Origin: Rhipicephalus microplus
Taxonomy: Eukaryota; Arthropoda; Arachnida; Ixodida; Ixodidae
Length of the DNA stretch: 64,000 nucleotides
NCBI RefSeq assembly: GCF_043290135.1
Contig: NC_134700.1
Span: 158,107,553-158,171,552, forward strand
Reading direction: 5' to 3'
In this document: positions 47,351 to 57,762 of the stretch, in pieces
Layout: each line of letters opens with the position of its first letter
Position numbering within the stretch: position 1 is the stretch's first letter
Program-made: the position numbers and the translations under genes
The notes under the pieces: model-generated
Seen by the model: the letters and a program-made list of their open reading frames with translations, nothing else
What the model was told of the DNA's origin: nothing
Database searches by the model: none

Positions 47351-48357
47351 TTTTTTTTCTTTTGAGAGGTCTGTATTGCATATAAATGCAATCACGTGTG
47401 GTGAACACTCATCTCTTAGTTACTATAGCGCTGTGTTCGGTCTTGATCTGTTGTGATCCTGTGATTCTTTGCCTCACTAGTTAGGAAACAGGCGCTCTTT
47501 ACACAATATTGTTACAAAATGGGGACCAGTTTGATTAACTCTTGTGGTGTTATACGAAAGCGGTCCGATCATCGAAAGGGAAGTGGAATCGCTGCTCAGG
47601 TGAGTCAAGACAACACCGGTTGCAGTGGTGACATAGGCGTTGCGACTTGCGTTTCAGTGTCTTTATGTAGGAGCGTAGCAGCAACACTTCTGATCACATG
47701 GCAGAAAAATGACATGACCTGATCAGACATGTGATGTGTTACGTCATTGGTAGAACTGCATGTGCTGTCGGCCCTGGTTCTGACAGTAGATATGTTGGCA
47801 CACAAATTAGTGCGGTCCCTTGTGTACAGTGCTCACGGATTGAAACAGGATCATTTAGGGCTAAGCAATGCACACACTTCGATTACCACTGTATTCATTT
47901 CAGGTCATATCCGCCTAATTGCAACTCGAACGAGTAGATCAGAGCCGAACATTATCTTTACAGAACAAGCTCGTCGTGACGTGACGTGTTTATCTAGAGT
48001 AATTGCGCATACCAGCATTGCGCTGAAAATTATGATGTGGCATTTCAATCTGTCAGTACTGTACTTAACATAAGTGTGTCCAGGCTCTCCTTCTAAGGGG
48101 GTGAAGGCTCGTCCCAGCGCTCCCCTCCCTATTAGGGAAATAAGTGGGGTAGAATTAGGGGGGTATAGATCCCTTCCCCATGCAGTATGCTTTATGTGAC
48201 GGGGAAAGGTGGCTGCCCCCCTGCCTCTCCCTCCCCGTGCACACGCCTATTTTTATTCACGCAAACCACCTTCTCTTTCTCCTGTATTGATTTACCCCTG
48301 TAAACCTCTTGCACGTCTCGTTATCTTGAAGTGCCTCCGTGATCGTGTCCACCATTT
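47351..48357. other. SLC6 intron sequence, dispersed repeat
   Basis: 48080-48250 is a CCCTCCC-rich segment that looks like a dispersed repeat. No gene. Confidence 0.4.
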
Positions 48358-48797
48358 ACGGTAGAGTTTCCTAAAATTAGCTGGAGGGGACCCTGGCCCT
48401 GCGATCGTTCAGCGACCATATAAATGATGGGTAGTGCAAGGATTTTCCCAGTTTTCGTATTTACGGGCGGTGAATCGCACTTGTGGCTTCATTTATTGCT
48501 GGTGTCAGTTTTGTTTCGAAAAAAAATAGAACAAACCCTTTTTAACTTCGTGACCCAATTTGAAATAGTAAGTTTAAATGATTAAGGTGATGAATTGCAA
48601 CTGCTGAACATTTGCCGATTGTTATTCCGTGACAAAGCAGCTTGAAGGCACGTGAAGCCAAAAGGAACGTAATGTACGAAGACTAGGCAAATTCGTGTAC
48701 CACCCTCTCATGCTCGCTAAGTGCAACGCGCCGCAGCTGCCATAGACACCAGCGCCAGAGTTCCCTCTAGTGTATATTTAGAAAACTCTATGCCTTT
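48358..48797. repeat. Foldback element, copy 1
   Basis: The left end tagagtttcctaaaattagc and the right end (inverted) tagagttttctaaatatac form imperfect terminal repeats, each followed by a GAGGG...CTGG-like word. About 440 bp. Confidence 0.5.
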
Positions 48798-48940
48798 GAC
48801 CCAGTGACTATGTCATGCGGAGACGCCATCACGTGAGTTCACTAAATTTGCTGACCTGAGACGTGATAGAATGACGTCATCACATTCTTTCTTGCACCAT
48901 TTGTGCCGACGGCGCACTACACCACCGTTTGGTCAAAGCG

Positions 48941-49385
48941 TAGAGCTTCCTAAAGTTAACTAGAGGGGACTCTCAAGTTACCATGGGAATGGCGAGTAGT
49001 AAACGAATTTGCCCATATCATAGTCTTCGTGCTCGCGGCTTTGAACACTACTGAGTCTTTGTTTATTTTTGTGTTTTTTTGTTTCGGATATCAAGTGAGC
49101 CATCGTGAATTTTGTGAGCCGATGTAAATTCGCAAGCCTAAAAAGGTGAACGTGGTGAAGCGTCATTGCAAAACGTTTGCTGAATTAACTTCCTATTGTG
49201 GCAAAGCAGATTGAGGCCACATGGAGCCACACGGAGCGAAAAGAACGAAGACTATAGGCAAGACTAGGCGGATTTTTGTACTACTCATCATTCCCATGCA
49301 TGCTGGCTGAAGTGCCATGCGGTGCAGCTTCCACAAACACTACCGCCGAAGTTCTCTCAGGTTTCCTCATAGGAAACTCTACAGG
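48941..49385. repeat. Foldback element, copy 2
   Basis: The left end tagagcttcctaaagttaac and the inverted right end tagagtttcctatgag are the same kind of termini as copy 1. Interior words such as acgaagacta and tgccg...gcagc(t/c) are shared with copy 1, so the two are related and lie in tandem about 580 bp apart. Confidence 0.5.
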
Positions 49386-50134
49386 TCAAAGCGTGGCCTC
49401 AGAGATGGCGGGCGCGCGTGCGCCATCTCGGATGCCATAGTCAAAGGGGACCCGATTCCGGAGGCGCTGGCAAACCATGCTGGGTGCTTTACACTTACGG
49501 TCAGGAGTGAATGCGATCGACTGCGAAGAAAAGAAGAAAGCGGGGGCCTCTCGCCGACGAGTCGTCTTAGGTAAATGCTATGAGGGACCTTCTGACTCTT
49601 TGCTGTGTCTTCGACAGTGCAGTTATATTGACCTCGTGCTGCATACCATTAACGTAGTCGGGCAGACGCAGCGCCAGCAGAATTGAAGAAAGACTGGCGG
49701 ATGCTCGTTAAAAGTGAAATACACGTCGTCGGCGAAGCGCCCGAGACCTGCAGAGCAAGCGAAATGAGAAAAAAAAAACGAAGGATCATTGGCATTGTAG
49801 GCCGCAAGAAAAGTTTCAACATTTTATTACATCTGAAATATTTTCATCTTCATTGTAGAATTCAGTATTCACGACATAACGTTAGAATCTCTGCTGATTC
49901 TATAGCATCTATGATTGTCTCAAACTTTTTTTTCTTCTGTTAGAAAGTTTGATACACCATTGTTCATGCCTTCTGAACTTTATAGAAAATGTTCAGGAAC
50001 GTTGACACTATTAGGTTTCATGTTTATCACTCTATTATGCACATCCACAAAAAGAAAGAGGAAGCATATCTTCTCCAAATGTAACGAATAAATTAACACC
50101 CACATTTATTCACCACGAACGTTTTAGTCTGGTA
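49386..50134. other. SLC6 intron sequence before the LTR element
   Basis: No gene. The target 5-mer cgtat of the LTR element is at 50135-50139. Confidence 0.4.
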
Positions 50135-50139
50135 CGTAT

Positions 50140-51302
50140 TGTGACAAAACGAGCGCTAAAAATGAGCGCGCCGCCAAATTCTTGCGACAACGGGCGGGAC
50201 AAACGCCGCGAGGTCAAAAGAAAAAAAAAAGAAAACAAACATCCACGGCTCCCGGGCGCGCGCTCTCCCCGCAGAAGCATGGCTTCGCAGACGAACCTCC
50301 TCACCCCACATCGGCGGCCCAGCAAGGCCGCGATTTTTCTAGAACGAAGGAGGCGTGGCCAGACCGAGTGAATCATCCTCTGGGGAGGGCAGTCGAACCG
50401 TCTCGTGCCTCTCCCCAGCCTTCGCTGCGCGTCGCGCCGACGAAATGAGGAGAACGTTCTGGAAGGTGGCGCGGAACGTATTTAATCGAGCAGCCGAGAC
50501 GAGAAAGCAGGAGGAGACGGAAGTGAGCGCCAGAGTGCGTAGGGATTCCGCCGTGTAGTCGGCGAAGGTTTTTGGTCCGTAGGGACGAAGCCGGAGATGA
50601 AGAGGATTTGCACCAGTGGGTGAAGGCTCGAGCTACAGGCAAGAGCGTGTGTTTACCGCTATTGAGCGAAGACTCGTGGCAACAGCTGCGTGTGTGGAGC
50701 CGACGTGTTTCCGGCGAAGAAGTTTGAAGCTTGGAGAGTGGCCTATTGAAGACGGGAGGTTTCCTGGAAGAGAAACTCCGGCGAGGTTTCCTGGAAGAGA
50801 AACTTCGAGGGCTGCGGAACGACAACAACGCTGGACTTTGAGTGAGTGATTCTCGGGAGAGTATCATCCAGACTTTTGTTCCAAGAACTTTGGACTGAAT
50901 AGGTTTTCTATCTCTTTAGTCTTTAAGTGTCTTGGTTGTTCAATGCATGCGACTGCATTGTAGTGCGTATTGTTGTCCGTGTCCGTTGTTTCAAGTGTGG
51001 CTGATTGTATTGTGTAGTACGTTGATTGATTAGTTTGATTGGTGACATATTGTATGCAACTATTGTGGAGTGTGCATTTTTGTGTATTGTTTTCGATCTG
51101 CCATTATTGAGAATATAATTTGTTTGTTTATCAACTCTCGGCTCTGACTTGTTCTTTGGGCCACAGCCGGCGTCCGCTGGCGCGCCAAAAAGGACCACTT
51201 CAAAATTGTCCACGCTTTCGTGGTGCGGTTCGGGGGGCCGATACTTCGGCTCTTGGAATTAGCCCGGCGATCGCCTCCCTAATAAACGGGACAGGTGTGA
51301 CA
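50140..51302 (+). repeat. 5' LTR
   Basis: 1163 bp from tgtgacaaaacgagc to aggtgtgaca; includes an aataaa near 51282 close to its right end. Confidence 0.9.
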
Positions 51303-51513
51303 ATTAATCTGGCGTCCGCGATACAGGACCTTTTGGTGCACAGTGTGTCCAAAGTAGTGAGAAAGAGCCTCGAGTTGTTGATAGTGCTATCGGAACGATT
51401 TTGTGTGTTGTTCAGTGTTCTCGTTAACGAGCGCAGGGGAGTGTTCCGATAGACTGATTTAGGCAGATACTTTTTGCACGCGGCAAGGTTTTATTTGCGA
51501 GTTGCGAGACACA

Positions 51514-53787
51514 ATGGATCTCGAAAAGTTAGTTGCGCTTGGTGAGAAGATGGGTCTTTCCAGCGCCGAACTACGGAAATGGGTAAGCCAGAAGGAGAAA
51601 GAGGCGGTGGAGAGAGAAAGGCTGGCAGCTGAGAGAGCCAAGGAAGAAAAAACAGCTGAGTTGGAACGAGAGAGGTTGGCGGTCGAAAGAGCCAAAGCGG
51701 AAAAAGAAGCTGAGTTGGAGAGAGAGAGGTTGGCAGCAGAGAGGGCCAAGGAAGAAAAAGCAGCTGAGTTGGAACGAGAGAGGTTGGCAGCTGAAAGGGT
51801 GAAAGAAGAAAGAGAGGCAAAGGAGCGACAGCTGAAGGAAGAAAGAGAGCAGCAATTGAAGTTGGAGTTGGAGAGAGAGAAGTTGGCAGCCGAAAGGGCG
51901 AGAGAAGAAAGAGAAGCGAGGGAGCGACAGCTGAAGGAAGAAAGAGAGGCAAAGGAGCGACAGCTGAAAGAAGAAAGAGAGCTACAATTGAAGTTGGAGC
52001 TGGAGAAAGAAAGACTGGCAGCTGAGAGGGCAAAAGAAGAAAGAGAGGAAAGGGAACGGCAGCGTCAGCACGAGATGGAACTCGAGCGGCTCCGTTTGCA
52101 ACAGCGAAGCGAAACTCCCGTCCAAGCTAGAGTTGAAAGCAGCGAACGGGAAGATCACGGCTTCCGCTTGAACCCAAGCAAGCTGCTCGTAGCGTTTGAT
52201 GAAAGGAAGGACGACCTAGACGCGTACCTCCACAGATTTGAGACGATTGCGAGGAGCCAGAATTGGCCGGAACAGCAATGGGCAACTGCTTTGAGTACCT
52301 GCTTGAGTGGTGAAGACCTCAGTGTGTACGGTAGGCTGACGCCGACCGATGCAGCCAACTTTGCAAAGGTGAAAGCTGCTTTGCTGAAGCGATTTAGATT
52401 TACCGTGGAAGGATTCCGGGACAGATTTAGGACAGGAAAGCCAGCTGATGGGGAGACGGCTACGCAGTATGCCGCCCGACTTTGCCATTATTTCGACAGA
52501 TGGATTGAACTTTCAGGGACAGCACAGGAGTACGATGAGCTTAGAGAGCTCCTAATTAGAGAACAATTTCTTACTAGTTGCCACCCAAGCCTGTCACTGT
52601 ACTTGAAAGAGAGGAAGGCTGACTCACTTGAAGACATGCTTGAATTGGCTGATCAATTCTTGGAAGCACAAGGTGGAACTAATTTGACCAAGGTCAAGAA
52701 GGAGTGTCCCGATGATTCGAAGAAATTGGCTCCCGAAGAAAAGAAGTGTGCACCAGAGAGCATTCCGCGATGTTTTCTGTGCAACCGAGTGGGTCATCGC
52801 GCGAAAAACTGTCGAACGATCTTTACGAGCCCTACGGCAGTAAAATGTTTTAAGTGTGGTCAGACTGGGCACAAAGCAGATGCATGTCGAAACGGAGCGA
52901 GTCAAACTCACCAGGTATCCTGTGTGCGAGCGGCACCGAAATCCGGTGATAATGCCGTCACCGATGGATTCGTAGAATTGAAAAATGGGGAGAAAATTCC
53001 TATTGTTGGTGCTGTAATGTCAAAACAGCCAACCGGTGTTACGAAAGGAATGCCGACGCAGCCTGGAAAAGTTGCGGACAAAAAGATTACGGTGTTAAGA
53101 GATACCGGCAGCTCCACGGTTATCGTGCGGAGAGATTTGGTACGGGAAAGGGAGTTGACAGGCAGAACGAAACCGGTTTGCCTAATTGATCGTACGGTTC
53201 GGATGCTTCCCGAAGCAGAAATTGAGGTTGAAACCCCGTACTTCAGCGGGAAGGTTACTGCTCTATGCATGACGACCCCCCTGTACGACCTTGTCATCGG
53301 AAACATCGCCGGGGCGCGAGGACCGAATGATCCGGAAGGTTTGGGAGAAGACCCGAAGATAGAGCCCTCGCCAACACAGCGGCCGCGAGATACAGTGGAG
53401 GAGCATCCCGTGACGGATCTCACTAGAGCCCAAGGCGAAGCCGTGGCGCAAGAGACAGTGAAGGAGAAGACGATCGTGTCGAATAAGTTCACGGGCCGAG
53501 CTACCGGACTTACGTCGGCACGACCTCAACCGACCGACAGTGTAAAGGAGACGGAGTTGGCCAGCCGGGCAAAATGTAGAGGCATTATCAAGTGGGTAAA
53601 TAAACAAACAGGACCCGTCGAATGTAATGACGCATTAACGGTGTCGGACGAAACAACGATGGCTGAGACGACGCCCCAGATATCGTCGTTGGAAAGGGCT
53701 CGCCGAAAAAGAACGTGGAAGCACAAGAAGAGATCGAGCGAGCACCACAAAAAGGGACGCAAGCGCAGCTTGAAACACACAGGATAG
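51514..53787 (+). CDS. Gag-protease polyprotein of the LTR retrotransposon
   Basis: The ATG at 51514 gives 757 uninterrupted residues. Residues about 25-200 are a highly charged coiled coil made of repeated ERERLAAERAKEE units. Residues about 230-390 form a retrotransposon gag capsid region (DDLDAYLHRFETIARSQNW, LLKRFRFTVEGFRDRF, ATQYAARLCHYFDRW). Two CCHC knuckles follow (CFLCNRVGHRAKNC at about 420; CFKCGQTGHKADAC at about 445). The retropepsin active site is near residue 530 (RDTGSSTVI, the usual DTG), with a later YDLVIGN flap-like segment. The C-terminus is Lys/Arg-rich. It would build the capsid, bind element RNA and process itself. No reverse transcriptase, RNase H or integrase follows, so the element must borrow them from a relative. 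The absence of stops suggests recent or ongoing use. Confidence 0.92.
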   Translation: MDLEKLVALGEKMGLSSAELRKWVSQKEKEAVERERLAAERAKEEKTAELERERLAVERAKAEKEAELERERLAAERAKEEKAAELERERLAAERVKEEREAKERQLKEEREQQLKLELEREKLAAERAREEREARERQLKEEREAKERQLKEERELQLKLELEKERLAAERAKEEREERERQRQHEMELERLRLQQRSETPVQARVESSEREDHGFRLNPSKLLVAFDERKDDLDAYLHRFETIARSQNWPEQQWATALSTCLSGEDLSVYGRLTPTDAANFAKVKAALLKRFRFTVEGFRDRFRTGKPADGETATQYAARLCHYFDRWIELSGTAQEYDELRELLIREQFLTSCHPSLSLYLKERKADSLEDMLELADQFLEAQGGTNLTKVKKECPDDSKKLAPEEKKCAPESIPRCFLCNRVGHRAKNCRTIFTSPTAVKCFKCGQTGHKADACRNGASQTHQVSCVRAAPKSGDNAVTDGFVELKNGEKIPIVGAVMSKQPTGVTKGMPTQPGKVADKKITVLRDTGSSTVIVRRDLVRERELTGRTKPVCLIDRTVRMLPEAEIEVETPYFSGKVTALCMTTPLYDLVIGNIAGARGPNDPEGLGEDPKIEPSPTQRPRDTVEEHPVTDLTRAQGEAVAQETVKEKTIVSNKFTGRATGLTSARPQPTDSVKETELASRAKCRGIIKWVNKQTGPVECNDALTVSDETTMAETTPQISSLERARRKRTWKHKKRSSEHHKKGRKRSLKHTG

Positions 53788-54182
53788 GTGCTGAGGTGGA
53801 ATCAGAATGTGTTTGGCAGGGCTGAGTGACATATGTTGTGTTAATGTTCTTGTTATCCTGTGTCTCAAGTGTATGTCGAGTGAGTCAGTGTTCTGTGCGA
53901 TGATGTGATGTATAGTGTTGTATAATTGTTGTATAGACAGAACTTTGTACGTTTGTATTGTATAGAATGTGTGATGAAGTGTTGTAGGCATGTACCTGTG
54001 GCTATATTTCATGTGTTGTGGAATTGAACTACAATGTACGATTGTATTGAGTGATATATTGTGAATGTGAAGTGTCATGAGCGACGGATTGTGTTACAGT
54101 CTGTGAGAATGTGTGGTGACTGTTCGCGCTCGTTTGTGTGGTTTTGAATATTATGAGATAATATTCTTAAAGTGGGGGGCAG
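53788..54182 (+). other. Non-coding spacer of the LTR element
   Basis: GT-rich (tgtgatg, tgtattg words), no coding capacity, ends in the polypurine-like tract before the 3' LTR. Confidence 0.6.
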
Positions 54183-54637
54183 TGTCACAAAACGAGCACT
54201 AAAAATGAGCGCGCCGCCAAATTCTTGCGACAACGGGCGGGAGAAACGCCGCGAGGTCAAAAGAAAAAAAAAGAAAAAAAAACATCCACGGCTCCCGGGC
54301 GCGCGCTCTCCCCGCAGAAGCATGGCTTCGCAGACGAACCTCCTCACCCCACATCGGCGGCCCAGCAAGGCCGCGATTTTTCTAGAACGAAGGAGGCGTG
54401 GCCAGACCGAGTGAATCATCCTCCGGGGAGGGCAGTCGAACCGTCTCGTGCCTCTCCCCAGCCTTCGCTGCGCGTCGCGCCGACGAAATGAGGAGAACGT
54501 TCTGGAAGGTGGCGCGGAACGTATTTAATTGAGCAGCCGAGACGAGAAAGCAGGAGGAGACGGAAGTGAGCGCCAGAGTGCGTAGGGATTCCGCCGTGTA
54601 GTCGGCGAAGGTTTTTGGTCCGTAGGGACGAAGCCGG

Positions 54638-56020
54638 ATTGGATTGGATTGGATAAACTTTTATTTGGTCCTCCAAAACACAGATCACTGTGTTGCGGGC
54701 AGCTCCCACGTGGGGACTGAGATGCCAAGCTCCTCAGCCGCCTCGCGGGCTTGGTGGACAGCCCAGAGCTGATCTGCCAAGGACGAGCTGCGGATTGCCG
54801 CCTCCCATCTGGCAGAGGTGATGTGCGATAAATGAGCGAATTTGGTGCACTGCCAGAGCATGTGTTCTAATGAAGCTATTTCCCCACAATGTGGACAAAG
54901 ATTACTTGGGTATAGGTCAGGGTACATGATGTGCAACATTTTCAAAGTAGGGTACATCCGCGTTTGCAAAAGCCTTAATGTAAGTGCTTGGGGCCGGGTA
55001 AGATTTTTGTGAGGTGGAGGGAAAATCCTTCTAGACAGGTAGAAATGTTTAGTGAGCTCGTTATATGTTGTAAGAATTTCCCGGTTATCCCCTTCACCGG
55101 TAGAACGCATCCCCGGGGAGGCGCGGTTGGAGAGTTCTCGCGCCGCCTCGTGTGCTGCTTCGTTGAGATTGGGAGGGGAATCGTTGATTTGTCCAAGGTG
55201 AGCTGGGAACCAACTCAGAAGATGATGTGTTATGTTCTTGCCTTGCAGTATTTTCAGCGTTTGTTCACAGACCGTCCCCTTGGCGAACGCCCGTAGTGCT
55301 GCCATGGAATCACTGTAGACGACTTCAATGTTATCCATCTTGAGTGCTAAGGCGATGGCCACTTGTTCCGCAATGATTGGGTCTTTCGTCCTGACCGTCG
55401 CTGAGTTGACGACATGGCCAGCCCCATCGACTACCACTGCCACAAACGCTTTCCCATTGGCGTAGGAAGCCGCGTCAACAAATACGACCCCTCGTTCCTC
55501 GTTTGAGACTTGACGAAGTATAGTCCTGGCCCTCGCTACTCTTCTTCCGACGTTGTGTTCTGGATGCATGTTTCTTGGTATAGGAGATACCGTGATAGTC
55601 TCCCTGATGTTGTCAGGGATATCATTGTAATTGCGTCTGATTGCTATTTGGTGTTGGCCCAGCTCCTGCAGGATCATTCTCCCCGACCTTGTAGTAGATA
55701 GCCTTGCAAACTGTGCTCTCTCTTGGGCTTCTGCTATTTCTTTGAGCGTGTTGTGTATGCCAAGCTCAAGCAGACGCTCGGTGCTGGTATGTATTGGTAG
55801 GCCCAGGACCTTCTTTATAACTTTCCTGAGGAGCACATTCAGTGTCTCGGACTCTGCTCTTGACCAGTTGTGCATTGCTGCCTCGTATGTGAAGTGACTT
55901 AGAACAAACGCATGCATCAACCTGATGAGGTTGTCTTCCTTGATCCCATTTCTTTTGTTTGCCACTCTGCGTATGAGGTGCACCGCACTGTCTGTTTTCC
56001 GAGTTAACTTGGCTATAGAT
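54638..56020 (-). mobile_element. Nested 5'-truncated non-LTR retrotransposon
   Basis: Inserted in the 3' LTR in opposite orientation and flanked by the exact 12-mer ggacgaagccgg (54626-54637 and 56021-56032). Its 3' end, at the left, is a (TCCAA)-type repeat tail (attggattggattgg on the plus strand). It is younger than the LTR element it interrupts. Confidence 0.92.
54685..56020 (-). CDS. RT C-terminus plus RNase H of a nested non-LTR element
   Basis: Open from the insertion edge to the stop at 54685, about 445 codons, with no native start because the element is 5'-truncated. The first part is the end of the reverse transcriptase ORF (HAFVLSHFTYEAAMHNW, TSTERLLELGIHNTL). Then comes an RNase H domain: VFVDAASY (Asp), IIAEQVAIALAL (Glu), VYSDSMAALRAF (Asp), SWFPAHLGQ. 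The final Asp position reads NEAAHEAAREL, with His where Asp is normal. A C-x2-C-x-H-x-C knuckle (CPHCGEIASLEHMLWQC) lies near the end. This layout is that of I/Ingi-type elements. Although the frame is open, the fragment cannot transpose. Confidence 0.85.
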
Positions 56021-56745
56021 GGACGAAGCCGGAGATGAAGAGGATTTGCACCAGTGGGTGAAGGCTCGAGCTACAGGCAAGAGCGTGTGTTTACCGCTAT
56101 TGAGCGAAGACTCGTGGCAACAGCTGCGTGTGTGGAGCCGACGTGTTTCCGGCGAAGAAGTTTGAAGCTTGGAGAGTGGCCTATTGAAGACGGGAGGTTT
56201 CCTGGAAGAGAAACTCCGGCGAGGTTTCCTGGAAGAGAAATTTCGAGGGCTGCGGAACGACAACAACGCTGGACTTTGAGTGAGTGATTCTCGGGAGAGT
56301 ATCATCCAGACTTTTGTTCCAAGAACTTTGGACTGAATAGGTTTTCTATCTCTTTAGTCTTTAAGTGTCTTGGTTGTTCAATGCATGCGACTGCATTGTA
56401 GTGCGTATTGTTGTCCGTGTCCGTTGTTTCAAGTGTGGCTGATTGTATTGTGTAGTACGTTGATTGATTAGTTTGATTGGTGACATATTGTATGCAACTA
56501 TTGTGGAGTGTGCATTTTTGTGTATTGTTTTCGATCTGCCATTATTGAGAATATAATTTGTTTGTTTATCAACTCTCGGCTCTGACTTGTTCTTTGGGCC
56601 ACAGCCGGCGTCCGCTGGCGCGCCAAAAAGGACCACTTCAAAATTGTCCACGCTTTCGTGGTGCGGTTCGGGGGGCCGATACTTCGGCTCTTGGAATTAG
56701 CCCGGCGATCGCCTCCCTAATAAACGGGATAGGTGTGACACGTAT

Positions 56746-56844
56746 ACCACCGATACGGTGCTGCCACCACAATGATTCACTAAGAAATGGAAAAAAAGGG
56801 TAAATTTTAAGTGCTAGTTTTCTTTGCTTGACACAATAATAATG
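56746..56844. other. SLC6 intron sequence
   Basis: Nothing recognised between the LTR element and the foldback. Confidence 0.4.
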
Positions 56845-57116
56845 AGAACTGACCGATAATTATGCCAAATAAAGTGTAGGATATGTTATTAGAAGTAATT
56901 GTAATGTAAATACATACACCCTACAAAGTGGGCTAGCCGCCGTGGTAGCTCAGTTGGTAGAGCATCGGACGCGTTATTGGAAGGTCCCAGGTTTGGTCCC
57001 TGCCCACGGCAAGTGATGTTTCCGTCCACTTTTTTCTTTCTTTCTTCACACATACGTTACAATTACTTCTAATAACATCTCCTATACTTTCCTTGGTATA
57101 ATTGTTGGTGAGCTCT
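56845..57116 (+). repeat. Foldback element with a central tRNA-like sequence
   Basis: Arms 56845-56906 and 57055-57116 are inverted copies at roughly 80 percent or better, perfect over gttattagaagtaattgta. The tRNA-like segment at 56939-57010 sits between them. Confidence 0.7.
56939..57010 (+). tRNA. tRNA-Lys-like sequence, probably not functional
   Basis: Exactly 72 bases fold as a tRNA: a 7-pair acceptor (gccgtgg with ccacggc), a 4-pair D stem (gctc with gagc), and the A-box region tagctcagttggtagagc, which is close to animal tRNA-Lys. The anticodon stem has one mismatch, position 33 is G instead of U, the anticodon loop reads cgcgtta, and the T stem has a C-C mismatch with loop tttggtc. 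It is best seen as a tRNA-derived repeat and not a working tRNA. Confidence 0.45.
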
Positions 57117-57394
57117 AGTTTATATTAGCGCTAAATGTATTGCAACTATGGAGAACGTAAGGTGAACGAAAAGATGACATGCCGCCGCCAGGGAATGAAC
57201 CTGCGACATTCCAAATTCACGTCACGATGCTGCAGCTGTGGCAGCTGTCATCGCCCCCCCCCGCCTCAGTCAATTTCATGATAATGCACGTCTACACGTG
57301 CATTCAAGCCCGGGAGTGTAAGTGGCGATCATGATCGGCGCTGAATAAAGCTCTTATGTTTAAATAGGCACATACACGCCGTAAAATGTACGGC

Positions 57395-57466
57395 ACCGCC
57401 ATAGTCCAGTTGGTAGAGGATCAGACGAGTAATTCGAAGGTTGCAGGCTCGTTCCTTGCTGGCGGC
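57395..57466 (+). repeat. Second tRNA-like sequence
   Basis: 72 bases with six acceptor pairs (ccgcca with tggcgg), atagtccagttggtagagg as D-arm region and aattcgaagg in the anticodon part. It is related to the one at 56939 but more decayed. Confidence 0.5.
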
Positions 57467-57617
57467 AAGGAACGAGCCTTAAACATGTGGACTCGGCTCG
57501 TTCATGTGGACTAAGGCTCATGGACTAACATGTGGACTAAGGCTCGTTCCTTAAGGAACGAGTTTTAGGCAAGGAACGAGCCTTTAAACGTGTGGACTTT
57601 TCGTCCACACGTTTAAA
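57467..57617. repeat. Scrambled short direct and inverted repeats
   Basis: The words aaggaacgag and atgtggact recur several times in both orientations. The right end is a 15-pair hairpin (tttaaacgtgtggac, loop ttttc, then its complement) at about 57583-57617. Confidence 0.75.
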
Positions 57618-57762
57618 TCATACTTACTGCGGGGTAACATCCCGCCGTACTTCGTTTTGGAATAATTGTCATAAGCTGCTCATTATTATTGTTTAACAAA
57701 GAAAAGTATACATTTAGAACTATGGAGTATATCGCGTGGTACACTCTTTAAAAAACTGGCCC
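57618..57762. other. SLC6 intron sequence
   Basis: Nothing recognised. Confidence 0.4.

Larger units (their letters stand above)
50140..56740 (+). mobile_element. LTR retrotransposon with gag-protease only
   Basis: The 5' LTR is 50140-51302 (1163 bp, tgtgac...gtgaca). The 3' LTR is 54183-56740 and contains a 1383 bp nested insertion plus 12 bp duplication; without these it is also 1163 bp. The direct 5-mer cgtat flanks both sides (50135-50139, 56741-56745). A primer-site-like tggcgtccgcg lies near 51311, and a purine tract aaagtggggggcag ends at 54182. The two LTRs differ at only about ten positions by eye, so insertion is fairly recent. Only gag and protease are encoded. About 395 bp of non-coding DNA separates the ORF from the 3' LTR, leaving no room for pol. 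Confidence 0.92.
54183..56740 (+). repeat. 3' LTR, split by a nested insertion
   Basis: The outer parts 54183-54637 and 56033-56740, joined through one copy of the 12-mer ggacgaagccgg, reproduce the 5' LTR. Its first bases read tgtcac where the 5' LTR has tgtgac. Confidence 0.9.

Noticed and set aside
49499..49520. A 22 bp mini-exon on the minus strand as the missing SLC6 exon (good acceptor TTCTTCGCAG, donor GTAAGT, reads VDRIHS)
   Set aside because: In the required phase it contains a TGA, and its length does not lead into phase 0 of the exon at 46160. Probably coincidence.
56939..57010. A functional tRNA gene
   Set aside because: G at position 33, mismatches in the anticodon and T stems, and no clear anticodon; treated as a tRNA-derived repeat.
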